Assembly (NCBI GenBank): GCA_023954195.1
Contig: JAMLIK010000001.1
Coordinates: forward strand, 186,001-250,000
Source of the DNA: Xanthobacteraceae bacterium
GTDB lineage: Bacteria > Pseudomonadota > Alphaproteobacteria > Rhizobiales > Xanthobacteraceae
Direction of reading: 5' to 3'
DNA length: 64,000 nt
Shown here piece by piece: positions 1 through 7,766 of this stretch (its first letter is position 1; every line of letters starts with the position of its first letter). The position numbers and the translations under genes are program-made. Below the pieces are notes generated by a model. It was given only the letters and a program-made list of their open reading frames with translations, was not told the DNA's origin and searched no databases.

Positions 1-1
1 C

Positions 2-544
2 GGACTCGATTATGAGGCGGCGGTGGCGGTGGCCGCCGAGGCCGCCCAGGGCGAGGTCTGCCAGGCCGCCAACGACAATGGCGGCGGTCAGGTGGTGGTG
101 TCCGGCGACAAGGCGGCGGTCGAGCGAGCCATCGAAATCGCCAAGGGCAAGGGCGCCAAGCGGGCGATGCTGCTGCCGGTGTCCGCGCCGTTTCATTGCC
201 GCCTGATGCAGCCGGCGGCGGACGCGATGGCCGAGGCGCTCGCCGGGGTGGCGGTCAATCACCCGGCGGTGCCGCTGGTGTCGAACGTGCTGGCGGCCCC
301 GATCACCGACCCCGAGGAGATTCGCAAGCGGTTGGTCGAGCAGGTGACCGGCACCGTGCGCTGGCGCGAATCGGTGGCCTGGATGGCGGGGCAGGGCGTG
401 ACCCATTTTCTTGAGATCGGCGCCGGCAAGGTGCTGAGCGGGCTGGTGAAGCGGATCGCCGACGGCGCCGTCGGCGTCGCGGTCGGCGGCCCCAACGATA
501 TCGCGGCGGCAAAGGATACCCTGGCCGCCGCGCGCGGCGCATGA
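2..544 (+). CDS. fabD: Malonyl-CoA:ACP transacylase, C-terminal part (cut by window start)
   Basis: The open frame runs in from the window edge and stops at 542-544. FabD moves malonyl from CoA to acyl carrier protein in the cytoplasm, the first committed step of type II fatty-acid synthesis. The visible 180 residues match the family's C-terminal half: a VVSG turn, then LPVSAPFHC, which carries the catalytic His, then the LMQPAADAM helix, and FLEIGAGKVLSGL near the end. The nucleophile motif GHSLGE and the catalytic Arg lie upstream of the window. fabG follows after 34 bases, so the two are probably co-transcribed. Identity is firm; the first visible ATG and GTG codons are internal and not real starts. 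Confidence 0.95.
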   Translation, partial: GLDYEAAVAVAAEAAQGEVCQAANDNGGGQVVVSGDKAAVERAIEIAKGKGAKRAMLLPVSAPFHCRLMQPAADAMAEALAGVAVNHPAVPLVSNVLAAPITDPEEIRKRLVEQVTGTVRWRESVAWMAGQGVTHFLEIGAGKVLSGLVKRIADGAVGVAVGGPNDIAAAKDTLAAARGA

Positions 545-578
545 AACCGGCCGTTCGGGGCGGCACAAGGAGAATCGG

Positions 579-1316
579 ATGTTCGATCTGACTGGCAGGA
601 CCGCGCTCGTCACCGGCGCGAGCGGCGGCATCGGCGGCGCGATCGCCAAGGCGCTGCACGCCCAGGGCGCGACCGTGGCGGTATCCGGAACGCGGCGCGA
701 GCAGCTTGAGAAGCTCGCCTCCGAACTCGGCGGCCGAAGTCACGTGCTGCCGTGCAATCTAGCCGACGCCGCCGATGTCGAGGCGCTGGTGCCGGCGGCC
801 GAGAAGGCGATGGGCCAGCTCGACATTCTGGTGTGCAACGCCGGCATCACCCGCGACAATCTGTTCGTGCAGTTGCGCGACGAGGATTGGGATGACGTCA
901 TCAAGGTCAACCTCACCGCGACCTTCCGCCTGACCCGCGCCGCCACCAAGCTGATGATGCGCAAGCGGTTCGGCCGCATCATCGCGATCACCTCGGTGGT
1001 CGGCGTCACCGGCAATCCGGGGCAGGGCAATTATACCGCCGCGAAAGCCGGCCTGATCGGCATGGTCAAGACGCTCGGGGCCGAATATGCCCGCCGCAAC
1101 GTCACCGCCAACTGCATCGCGCCGGGTTTCATCGCCACCCCGATGACCGACGTGCTCAACGACAAGCAGCGCGAGGCGATCCTGAGCAAGGTTCCCGCCG
1201 GGCGGCTCGGCACGCCGGACGATATTGCCGCCGCGGCGGTTTATCTGAGTTCGAACGAGGCCGCCTACGTGACCGGCCAGACCATTCACGTCAACGGCGG
1301 GATGGCAATGATTTGA
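579..1316 (+). CDS. fabG: 3-oxoacyl-ACP reductase
   Basis: This is an NADPH-dependent short-chain dehydrogenase of 245 residues, the usual FabG length. It reduces 3-oxoacyl-ACP to 3-hydroxyacyl-ACP in fatty-acid elongation. The nucleotide-binding TGASGGIG motif is at residues 12-19 and NAG at 87-89. The catalytic tetrad reads N111, S139, Y152 and K156 (YTAAK). The C-terminus has the family's GQTIHVNGGMAMI ending. An AAGGAGA ribosome binding site precedes the ATG. Its place between fabD and acpP supports the true FabG role over a generic dehydrogenase. Confidence 0.97.
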   Translation: MFDLTGRTALVTGASGGIGGAIAKALHAQGATVAVSGTRREQLEKLASELGGRSHVLPCNLADAADVEALVPAAEKAMGQLDILVCNAGITRDNLFVQLRDEDWDDVIKVNLTATFRLTRAATKLMMRKRFGRIIAITSVVGVTGNPGQGNYTAAKAGLIGMVKTLGAEYARRNVTANCIAPGFIATPMTDVLNDKQREAILSKVPAGRLGTPDDIAAAAVYLSSNEAAYVTGQTIHVNGGMAMI

Positions 1317-1630
1317 GCAGCTTCCCGCCGCGCCGCGACAACCGTGGACCGTCTTCCGGGCCGTATAGTCAAGGCTTGTGAAGTATGGTAACCGGACCTC
1401 GATGGGCAGGCAAAGAAGCCATTGCAGGATTCCGAAACCATGTATATTGGCGTTGCCGGAGCTGGCGTCGTTCGCCGGGTCTTTCGTGGGTTGCGAGGGG
1501 GCGACTGCAACAAAGCGCAATTGCAACAGAACGCCGCCACGACGGGATTCAGGGATCTAACAGGTTAAGCACCACGACGGCTCGTATCGCAAAGCGGTCG
1601 GGTCCAATTGAACAAGCACGAGGTTGAACG
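1317..1630. other. Intergenic region fabG-acpP
   Basis: This gap of about 314 bases carries no gene I can support. Short frames across it have no ribosome binding site and no protein-like composition. It probably holds the acpP promoter, since ACP is made in large amounts, but no pair of -35 and -10 boxes stands out clearly enough to call. Confidence 0.5.
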
Positions 1631-1870
1631 ATGAGCGAGATTGGCGAGCGGGTTAAGAAGATCGTGGTGGAGCACCTTGGTGTTGAACCCGAGAAGGTGG
1701 TCGACAATGCGAGCTTCATCGACGATCTCGGCGCCGACAGCCTGGACACTGTCGAACTGGTGATGGCGTTCGAGGAAGAATTCGGCTGCGAAATTCCCGA
1801 TGACGCGGCGGAAACCATCCTCACCGTCGGCGACGCCACCAAGTTCCTTGAAAAGAACGCGAAAAGCTAA
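1631..1870 (+). CDS. acpP: Acyl carrier protein
   Basis: A small acidic protein of 79 residues that carries growing acyl chains on a phosphopantetheine arm. The attachment serine is S37 in the invariant DSLDTVEL motif. The sequence is canonical from [12 protein letters not shown] through [19 protein letters not shown]. It lies between fabG and fabF as in most alphaproteobacteria. A stem-loop follows the stop codon at 1891-1929 and may reduce read-through into fabF. Confidence 0.98.
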   Translation: MSEIGERVKKIVVEHLGVEPEKVVDNASFIDDLGADSLDTVELVMAFEEEFGCEIPDDAAETILTVGDATKFLEKNAKS

Positions 1871-1890
1871 CTCACCTTCAGGGTGTGAAT

Positions 1891-1929
1891 GAAGCCGGAC
1901 GGGTCGTGATCGCACGGTCCACCGGCTTC
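1891..1929 (+). terminator. Stem-loop between acpP and fabF
   Basis: GAAGCCGG at 1891-1898 pairs with CCGGCTTC at 1922-1929. A smaller hairpin, CGTG-ATCG-CACG at 1905-1916, sits in the loop. A T-containing stretch (TTGCTGTTG) follows without a true T run. It lies 20 bases after the acpP stop, so it could act as a partial terminator or as a 3' end that stabilises the abundant acpP message. Function is inferred from position and shape only. Confidence 0.5.
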
Positions 1930-1985
1930 TTGCTGTTGATCGTGAACATCCGAATCATGAACCTCCATCGGCGGGAGTGCGGGAT

Positions 1986-3251
1986 ATGAGGCGTGTTGTC
2001 GTCACCGGCCTGGGCATGGTTTCGCCGCTTGGCTGTGGCGTCGAGACGACCTGGAAGCGCATTCTCAACGGCGAGAGCGGCGCGCGAAAACTCGACACGG
2101 TCGAGGTGTCGGATCTCCCCAGCCGCATCGCTTGTGTGATTCCGCGCGGCGACGGCAGCGACGGCAGCTTCAACGCCGATCAATGGATGGAGCCGAAGGA
2201 GCAGCGCAAGGTCGACGACTTCATCGTCTATGCGATGGCCGCGGCGCGGCAGGCGCTGGACGACGCCGGCTGGCATCCCGCGACCGAGGAGGATCGCTGC
2301 GCGACCGGCACCTTGATCGGCTCCGGGATCGGCGGTCTGTCCGGCATCGCCGACGCCGCGATCCTGGTCAAGGAGCGGGGGCCGCGCCGGCTGTCGCCAT
2401 TCTTCATTCCGGGACGCCTGATTAATCTGGCCTCGGGTTACGTCTCGATCGAGCACGGCCTGAAGGGTCCCAACCACTCGGTGGTGACGGCCTGTTCGAC
2501 CGGCGCGCACGCCATCGGCGATGCCGGCCGCCTGATCGCGCTCGGCGATGCCGACGTGATGGTCGCCGGCGGCGCCGAATCGCCGATCTGCCGGCTGGGG
2601 ATGGCCGGCTTCTGCGCGGTGCGCGCGCTCTCGACCGGCTTCAACGAGACGCCGGAGAAAGCCTCGCGGCCCTACGACAAGGACCGTGACGGCTTCGTCA
2701 TGGGCGAGGGCGCGGGCGTCGTCGTGCTGGAGGAATACGAGCACGCGCGCGCGCGCGGCGCGCGGATCTACGCCGAGATCATCGGTTACGGCCTGTCGGG
2801 CGACGCCTATCACATCACCGCGCCCGCTCCCGACGGCGACGGCGGTTTTCGCTGCATGAGCGCGGCGCTGAAGCGCGCCGGCATCCAGCCCGCCGATATC
2901 GATTACATCAACGCCCACGGCACCTCGACGCCGCTCGGCGACGAGATCGAACTGGGCGCGGTGCAGCGGCTGCTGGGCAATGCCGCGTCGAAGGTTTCGA
3001 TGTCATCGACCAAATCCTCGATCGGGCATCTGCTCGGCGCGGCCGGCGCGGTCGAGGCGATCTTTTCGATTCTCGCGATCCGCGACAATATCGCGCCGCC
3101 GACCATCAATCTCGATGCGCCGTCGGTGGAGACGCCGATCGATCTCGTTCCCAAGGTGGCGCGTGCGCGGCAGATCGATATCGCGTTGTCGAATTCGTTC
3201 GGCTTCGGCGGCACCAATGCGTCGCTGGTCATGCGCCGCGTGGCGAATTGA
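1986..3251 (+). CDS. fabF: 3-oxoacyl-ACP synthase II
   Basis: The condensing enzyme that extends acyl-ACP with malonyl-ACP. Counting from the chosen ATG it has 421 residues, normal for FabF. The Cys-His-His triad with its lysine is visible: C170 in TACSTGAH, H311 in NAHGTSTPLGD, K343, and H348 in SSTKSSIGHLLG. The C-terminal NSFGFGGTNASLV motif is intact. I chose 1986 (MRRVVVTGLGM) over the GTG at 1977 because the protein family begins this way and a GGGAG lies upstream. It completes the fab cluster and is followed by a gene-free stretch before mltG. Confidence 0.97.
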   Translation: MRRVVVTGLGMVSPLGCGVETTWKRILNGESGARKLDTVEVSDLPSRIACVIPRGDGSDGSFNADQWMEPKEQRKVDDFIVYAMAAARQALDDAGWHPATEEDRCATGTLIGSGIGGLSGIADAAILVKERGPRRLSPFFIPGRLINLASGYVSIEHGLKGPNHSVVTACSTGAHAIGDAGRLIALGDADVMVAGGAESPICRLGMAGFCAVRALSTGFNETPEKASRPYDKDRDGFVMGEGAGVVVLEEYEHARARGARIYAEIIGYGLSGDAYHITAPAPDGDGGFRCMSAALKRAGIQPADIDYINAHGTSTPLGDEIELGAVQRLLGNAASKVSMSSTKSSIGHLLGAAGAVEAIFSILAIRDNIAPPTINLDAPSVETPIDLVPKVARARQIDIALSNSFGFGGTNASLVMRRVAN

Positions 3252-3567
3252 TCGCGGCCGGCGGCGCGCACCTCCGTTTCGCCGTATTCAGCCCTGAATC
3301 CTGTCGTGCCTCGCGATCGCGCATGCCGCGACGCCATGCGCGTCGTTGCATAACGATGCACGATCGGGCCGGCGATCGATCGCGATGCGATGCGGCAATG
3401 ATCGCGCGGGTCGAATCAATCCGGGATGATGGCGTGTTTCCAGGTACGGGACCGTCGTGACCGGAAATCCGCGTCGCACTTTTCGGCGATATGCTTTAAT
3501 GCTGGAGCGGCCTTGAAATCATGATCGAACTGACGGGACTTCGTCTTGCATCGGGACACCTTCTTGC
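3252..3567. other. Intergenic region fabF-mltG
   Basis: A gap of 316 bases with several short GC-rich self-complementary tracts (around 3310-3400) but no convincing gene, terminator or known repeat. It may hold the mltG promoter. Nothing specific can be called. Confidence 0.5.
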
Positions 3568-4827
3568 ATGAATGAGCGATCGCCCATTTCGCCGCGCAGC
3601 CCGCGCGTCGCGCTGGAGCCGGAGCAGGTTCCGCCGCCGCCCAAGCGCTCCGACGGGGTCCGCAATCCGTTCGTGGTGGTCGGCAACGCAATCATTACGA
3701 TCCTGCTGCTGGTGATGATCGCCGGTGGCGGATTGTATGTGTACGGCAAGCAGAAGATCGAGGCGCCGGGGCCGCTCGAACAGGACAAGGTGGTCAACAT
3801 TCCGCAGCGGTCGGGGATGTCGGACATCGCGGACATTTTGCAGCGCGAGGGCGTGATCGACAACAATCGCTGGGCGTTCATCGGTAGCGTCCTCGCACTC
3901 AAGGCGCGCTCCGATCTCAAGCCCGGCGAGTATCTGTTCGCCAGGAACGCCAGCCTGCGCGAAGTGATCGGCACCATCGTCGACGGCAAGGTGGTGCAGC
4001 ATGCCATCACCATTCCGGAAGGGCTGACGTCCGAGCAGATCGTGGCGCGAATCACCGAGAACGACATTTTCTCCGGCTCGATCCGCGCCATTCCCAGCGA
4101 GGGATCGCTGTTGCCGGAGACCTACAAATTTCCGCGCGGCGCGCCTCGCGAGCAGGTGATCGCGCGCATGCAGCAGGCACAGCAGCGCGCGCTCGCCGAC
4201 ATCTGGGAGCGTCGCAACCGGGATCTGCCGTTGAAGTCGCCGGAGCAACTGGTGACGCTGGCCTCGATCGTCGAGAAGGAAACCAGCAAGGCGGACGAGC
4301 GCAGCCGTGTCGCGGCCGTGTTCATCAACCGGCTGCAAAAGAAGATGAAGCTCCAGTCCGATCCCACCATCATTTACGGGCTGGTCGGCGGCAAGGGGAC
4401 GCTCGGCCGTCCGATCAAGGCCAGCGAAATCCAGCAGCCGTCGCCCTATAACACCTATGTCATCGACGGATTGCCGCCGGGGCCGATCGCCAATCCCGGC
4501 CGCGCCTCGCTGGAGGCCGTCGCCAATCCGGCACGGACGCGGGATCTGTTCTTCGTCGCCGACGGCACCGGCGGGCACAGTTTCACCGAGACCTACGAGC
4601 AGCATCAGAAGAACGTCGCGCGGTTGCGGGCGCTGGAAAAGCAAATCCAGAACGACAGCGCCGAGCCCCCGGACGAGCCGCCGACAACCGGGGCGTCGGT
4701 GCCCGGCGCCGGCGGCGATGGCGCGGCGGCGCCGGAGCAGCCGCCCGCGGCTGGCAATGCGGGGGCGAAGGCCAAGGGATCGGCGCAAAAATCCTCCCAC
4801 AAGCCGTCGCGCACCGAGCGGCGGTGA
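3568..4827 (+). CDS. mltG: Endolytic peptidoglycan transglycosylase MltG
   Basis: An inner-membrane enzyme that cleaves nascent glycan strands and is thought to end their growth. The protein has 419 residues: a proline-rich cytoplasmic head, one membrane segment at about 36-58, a LysM-like region, and the YceG domain. The catalytic glutamate is E236 in LASIVEKETSK, followed by the family's FINRL and DPTIIYG motifs. The last 60 residues are a low-complexity Pro/Gly/Ala-rich tail beyond the conserved domain, ending in basic residues. It is followed by yicC after 39 bases, a common alphaproteobacterial arrangement with the fab cluster upstream. Confidence 0.95.
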   Translation: MNERSPISPRSPRVALEPEQVPPPPKRSDGVRNPFVVVGNAIITILLLVMIAGGGLYVYGKQKIEAPGPLEQDKVVNIPQRSGMSDIADILQREGVIDNNRWAFIGSVLALKARSDLKPGEYLFARNASLREVIGTIVDGKVVQHAITIPEGLTSEQIVARITENDIFSGSIRAIPSEGSLLPETYKFPRGAPREQVIARMQQAQQRALADIWERRNRDLPLKSPEQLVTLASIVEKETSKADERSRVAAVFINRLQKKMKLQSDPTIIYGLVGGKGTLGRPIKASEIQQPSPYNTYVIDGLPPGPIANPGRASLEAVANPARTRDLFFVADGTGGHSFTETYEQHQKNVARLRALEKQIQNDSAEPPDEPPTTGASVPGAGGDGAAAPEQPPAAGNAGAKAKGSAQKSSHKPSRTERR

Positions 4828-4866
4828 GCTTCGGGTTTTTCATTTTCAGATTGGAGCAAGCACGCG

Positions 4867-5754
4867 ATGGCGCTGTCGAGCATGACCGGATTTGCGCGCA
4901 GTCACGGCGCGAGCGGACCGTACACATTCGAGTGGGAACTGAAATCGGTCAACGCCAAGGGGTTCGACTTCCGGATGCGGCTGCCGCCGGGGTGGGATGA
5001 CGTCGAACTCGGCGTTCGCAAACGCGCGACCGAGTTGCTGTCGCGCGGCACGGTCTACGCCAATCTCAATGTCAAGCGCTCGGGCGCAGAGTCCAGCATC
5101 CGCGTCAACGAGGACGTGCTGGCCGCGGTGGTGAAGATCGCCGGACAACTCGCGGCGCGCATCGACGCCGTGGCGCCGAGCATCGACGGGTTGCTGTCGA
5201 TCAAGGGCGTAATCGAGGTGGCCGAGCCGGAAGCCGACGAAGCCGGCGAGCAGGCGGCGCGGGCCGCCGCGGCGGCGGCGTTCGAGGATGCGCTCGGGAG
5301 CCTGATCGAGATGCGCGGGCGCGAGGGGGCGACGCTGGGCATCGTCCTCAAGGAGCGGCTGAACCAGATCGAACGACTGGCGGCGCGGGCCGAGCAGGCT
5401 CCCGGACGCCGGCCCGAGATGATTCGCGCCCGGCTTGCCGAACAGATCGCCGTGCTGGTCGGCGCTTCCGACCGCTTCGATTCCGACCGACTCAATCAGG
5501 AGGCGCTGCTGATGGCGACCAAGGCCGACATCCGCGAGGAGCTCGACCGCATCGCCTCGCATCTTTCGCAGGCGCGCGCCCTGCTGGATACGGGCGGCCC
5601 GGTCGGGCGCCGGCTCGATTTCCTCGCGCAGGAGTTCAACCGCGAGGTCAACACCTGCTGTTCGAAATCCAACGATCTGGAATTGACCAATATCGGACTG
5701 GAGCTGAAAAACGTCGTCGAGCAGTTCCGCGAGCAAGTGCAGAACCTGGAGTGA
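4867..5754 (+). CDS. YicC-family endoribonuclease
   Basis: A 295-residue protein of the YicC/YloC family, whose members have been described as RNA endonucleases. The N-terminal YicC domain starts MSSMTGFAR-like (here LSSMTGFARSHG), and the C-terminal DUF1732 domain includes REVNTCCSKSNDLELTN and ends VVEQFREQVQNLE, all family hallmarks. The length is typical. The gene lies 3 bases before the gmk start, and linkage of yicC to gmk is widespread in bacteria, so the two are very likely one transcript. Substrate in this organism cannot be read from sequence. Confidence 0.93.
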   Translation: MALSSMTGFARSHGASGPYTFEWELKSVNAKGFDFRMRLPPGWDDVELGVRKRATELLSRGTVYANLNVKRSGAESSIRVNEDVLAAVVKIAGQLAARIDAVAPSIDGLLSIKGVIEVAEPEADEAGEQAARAAAAAAFEDALGSLIEMRGREGATLGIVLKERLNQIERLAARAEQAPGRRPEMIRARLAEQIAVLVGASDRFDSDRLNQEALLMATKADIREELDRIASHLSQARALLDTGGPVGRRLDFLAQEFNREVNTCCSKSNDLELTNIGLELKNVVEQFREQVQNLE

Positions 5755-5757
5755 CGA

Positions 5758-6420
5758 ATGGCGGGGGCGGACGATCACGGCGGGGACGGCGTGGAACGGC
5801 GCGGCTTGATGTTCGTGCTGTCGTCGCCGTCGGGCGCCGGCAAAACCACCTTGTCCAGGCTGTTGATCGAGCGCATCGCCGGCCTGCGCATGTCGGTCTC
5901 CGTCACCACGCGGCCGATGCGGCCGGGCGAACGCGAGGGGCATGACTACTGCTTCGTCGACCAGTCCGGCTTTCAGCGGATGGCGCGCGAAGGCGAATTG
6001 CTGGAATGGGCCACGGTTTTCGACAACGGCTACGGCACGCCGCGCGCGCCGGTCGAGGCGGCCTTGTCGGCCGGACAGGACGTCTTGTTCGACATCGACT
6101 GGCAGGGCACCCAGCAGCTTCGCGAGAAAGCCGGCAAGGACGTGGTCAGCGTTTTCATCCTGCCGCCCTCGGCGCAGGATCTGGAGCGGCGGCTGCACAC
6201 CCGCGCGCAGGATTCCGACGCGGTCATTCGCGGACGCATGAGCCGCGCCGCCCATGAAATGAGCCATTGGGCGGAATACGACTACATCGTCGTCAACCAC
6301 GAGGTCGAGCAGGCTTTCGCCGAGGTGCAATCGATCCTGAAGGCGGAGCGGCTCAAGCGCGAACGCCGGACAGGGCTGACGGCCTTCGTCCGCGAGTTGC
6401 AGCGACAACTCGAACGGTGA
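5758..6420 (+). CDS. gmk: Guanylate kinase
   Basis: Phosphorylates GMP to GDP with ATP. The 220-residue protein has a P-loop at about residues 23-31 (SPSGAGKTT), the GMP-binding stretch SVTTRPMRPGE, and HDYCFVD. The N-terminus carries about 16 extra polar residues before the core (MAGADDHGG), so an internal start is possible, but the ATG 3 bases after the yicC stop fits translational coupling. The gene converges on the hypothetical gene at 6442. Confidence 0.96.
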   Translation: MAGADDHGGDGVERRGLMFVLSSPSGAGKTTLSRLLIERIAGLRMSVSVTTRPMRPGEREGHDYCFVDQSGFQRMAREGELLEWATVFDNGYGTPRAPVEAALSAGQDVLFDIDWQGTQQLREKAGKDVVSVFILPPSAQDLERRLHTRAQDSDAVIRGRMSRAAHEMSHWAEYDYIVVNHEVEQAFAEVQSILKAERLKRERRTGLTAFVRELQRQLER

Positions 6421-6441
6421 GGCTGATGTTGTCAGCGCCGG

Positions 6442-7023
6442 CTACTGCTTGGCGCCGACCCAGCGGCCATGGCAGCCGTCGCTACGCTGGAATGTCCCGG
6501 AGCCGCTGCGCCCGGACAGCCGCCCCCGGCTGGTGACGACGATGCCGTTGTAGTTGCCGCTGCCGGTCAGCGATCCGTTCGCGTTGATGGTCGCGCTGCC
6601 GTAAGAGCCGGTCATCGTTCGCCCGCTGACGGTGACGGTTTCGCGGAAGGTGTCGGAGCAATTGATGCCGGCGCTTGAAAGCGACCAGGTGCCATCGAAT
6701 GAACCGCCACCGCCACCGCCACCACTTCCGCTTCGGCCGCTGTTGCGCGCGGCGGCGGGCCGGTGGCTCGGTTTCGGCTTGCTTTGCCGGGCGGGCCGCT
6801 CCGCCGGCGCGGCTTCGCGCGATCCCGAAAGCGACTTTTCCCGGTTGCCGATGGTGCCGCCCATGCTGCCGGACTGCGCGAGCGTTTGCACGGGCATGCG
6901 CGCATCGCGCAATGCCGGGTGCGATATATCCATCCGCGCGGCATGAGCCGCGGAGCTTGCCGCGAGCAGCAATGACGTTGCCGAGAAGCATGCAACGAAG
7001 GCGGGGAGGCGGGGGCGGTACAT
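6442..7023 (-). CDS. Secreted protein with SGSMGGTIGNREKSLSG motif, paralogue 1
   Basis: Unknown function, 193 residues. The chosen ATG at 7023 gives a clear signal peptide (MYRPRLPAFV to SSAAHA, cleavage near residue 28). Next comes a conserved motif around 50-69 (SGSMGGTIGNREKSLSG), an Arg/Lys/Pro-rich linker, a run of seven glycines, and a C-terminal domain of about 85 residues starting FDGTWSLSS and ending DGCHGRWVG. That domain looks beta-rich and contains two cysteines. The gene at 7198 encodes a clear paralogue, and a caspase-like gene lies upstream on the same strand. A longer frame to 7080 exists but would bury the signal peptide. Export is well supported; role is not known. Confidence 0.75.
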   Translation of the reverse strand: MYRPRLPAFVACFSATSLLLAASSAAHAARMDISHPALRDARMPVQTLAQSGSMGGTIGNREKSLSGSREAAPAERPARQSKPKPSHRPAAARNSGRSGSGGGGGGGSFDGTWSLSSAGINCSDTFRETVTVSGRTMTGSYGSATINANGSLTGSGNYNGIVVTSRGRLSGRSGSGTFQRSDGCHGRWVGAKQ

Positions 7024-7149
7024 TGGCAATGACTTTCGAGCAAGGTTGAGGTTCGAACAGTCTGATTTGAACGAATCCATCTGTGCGTCCGGACGACGAG
7101 AGTCAAATTCGCCTGCGTTGAATCAGGCTCGTCGTTTATCTTTTTGTTT

Positions 7150-7200
7150 GAGCATGATCTTTTCCGAAAACCGGTCTCCACATTTCGGCATCATGCTTTA
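7150..7200. repeat. Dispersed palindromic repeat, family 1, copy 1
   Basis: An imperfect palindrome that begins GAGCATGATC and ends ATCATGCTTTA, with CCGAAAACCGG in the middle. Similar copies lie at 13272-13322 and 59471-59546, and a truncated one at 55610-55629. Its last three bases (TTA on the plus strand) are the stop codon of the minus-strand gene at 7198. The preceding bases ATCTTTTTGTTTGAGCATG are shared exactly with the truncated copy. This repeat style is common between genes in Bradyrhizobium relatives. Confidence 0.8.
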
Positions 7201-7749
7201 GTTTTTGACGGCGGTGAAGCGTCCGGTGCAGCCGTCGGTCTGGCGGTAGATTCCGGAAGCCCGCCGACCGCTCGCTCGCCCGGATCCGAAGGATCTGACG
7301 CCATTTCCGACGTTGGTGACCGAATTGATGGTGCCGTTCGGGCTGATCGATCCGCTGACGCCCTGGCCGATCAGGCGCCCGCTGGAAACCACCACGGTCC
7401 CGACGCCCGCGCCGCTGCATCCGACCGAACTGACCGTCCAGGCGCCGTCGAAATTGCCGCCGCCGCTGCCGCCGCTGCGTCGGGTCGGCGTTTCCCGCTG
7501 GCCTCTTGGTTTGCTGTGCTGCGCCGGGCGTTCGCTTTCGCCGCCGCGCGACCCCGACAACGATTTCTCGCGATTGCCGATGGTGCCGCCCATGCTGCCG
7601 GACTGCGCGAGACGGATTTGATTCACCGTGCGCCACGGGGTTGCCTCGGATGGCGCGATTGACGATGCCATCGCGGTCGCCGGGACGAGCAACATCGCGT
7701 TCATGCCCATCGCCGCCGTCACAATGCGCAGATGAAGGGAAGCATCCAT
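7198..7749 (-). CDS. Secreted protein with SGSMGGTIGNREKSLSG motif, paralogue 2
   Basis: Unknown function, 183 residues, paralogous to the protein at 6442. A hydrophobic N-terminus (residues 9-29, ending ATAMA) reads as a signal peptide. The shared motif sits at about 49-68. A basic Arg/Pro-rich linker follows, then the C-terminal domain (FDGAWTVSSVGCSG to DGCTGRFTAVKN), which aligns with paralogue 1 over about 83 residues. The start is only 17 bases after the caspase-like gene stops, which points to one transcript. The stop codon is the edge of a dispersed repeat. The linkage suggests a shared role with the caspase-like protein, but nothing in the sequence defines it. Confidence 0.75.
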   Translation of the reverse strand: MDASLHLRIVTAAMGMNAMLLVPATAMASSIAPSEATPWRTVNQIRLAQSGSMGGTIGNREKSLSGSRGGESERPAQHSKPRGQRETPTRRSGGSGGGNFDGAWTVSSVGCSGAGVGTVVVSSGRLIGQGVSGSISPNGTINSVTNVGNGVRSFGSGRASGRRASGIYRQTDGCTGRFTAVKN

Positions 7750-7766
7750 TCCGGCGAACTCGCTTG

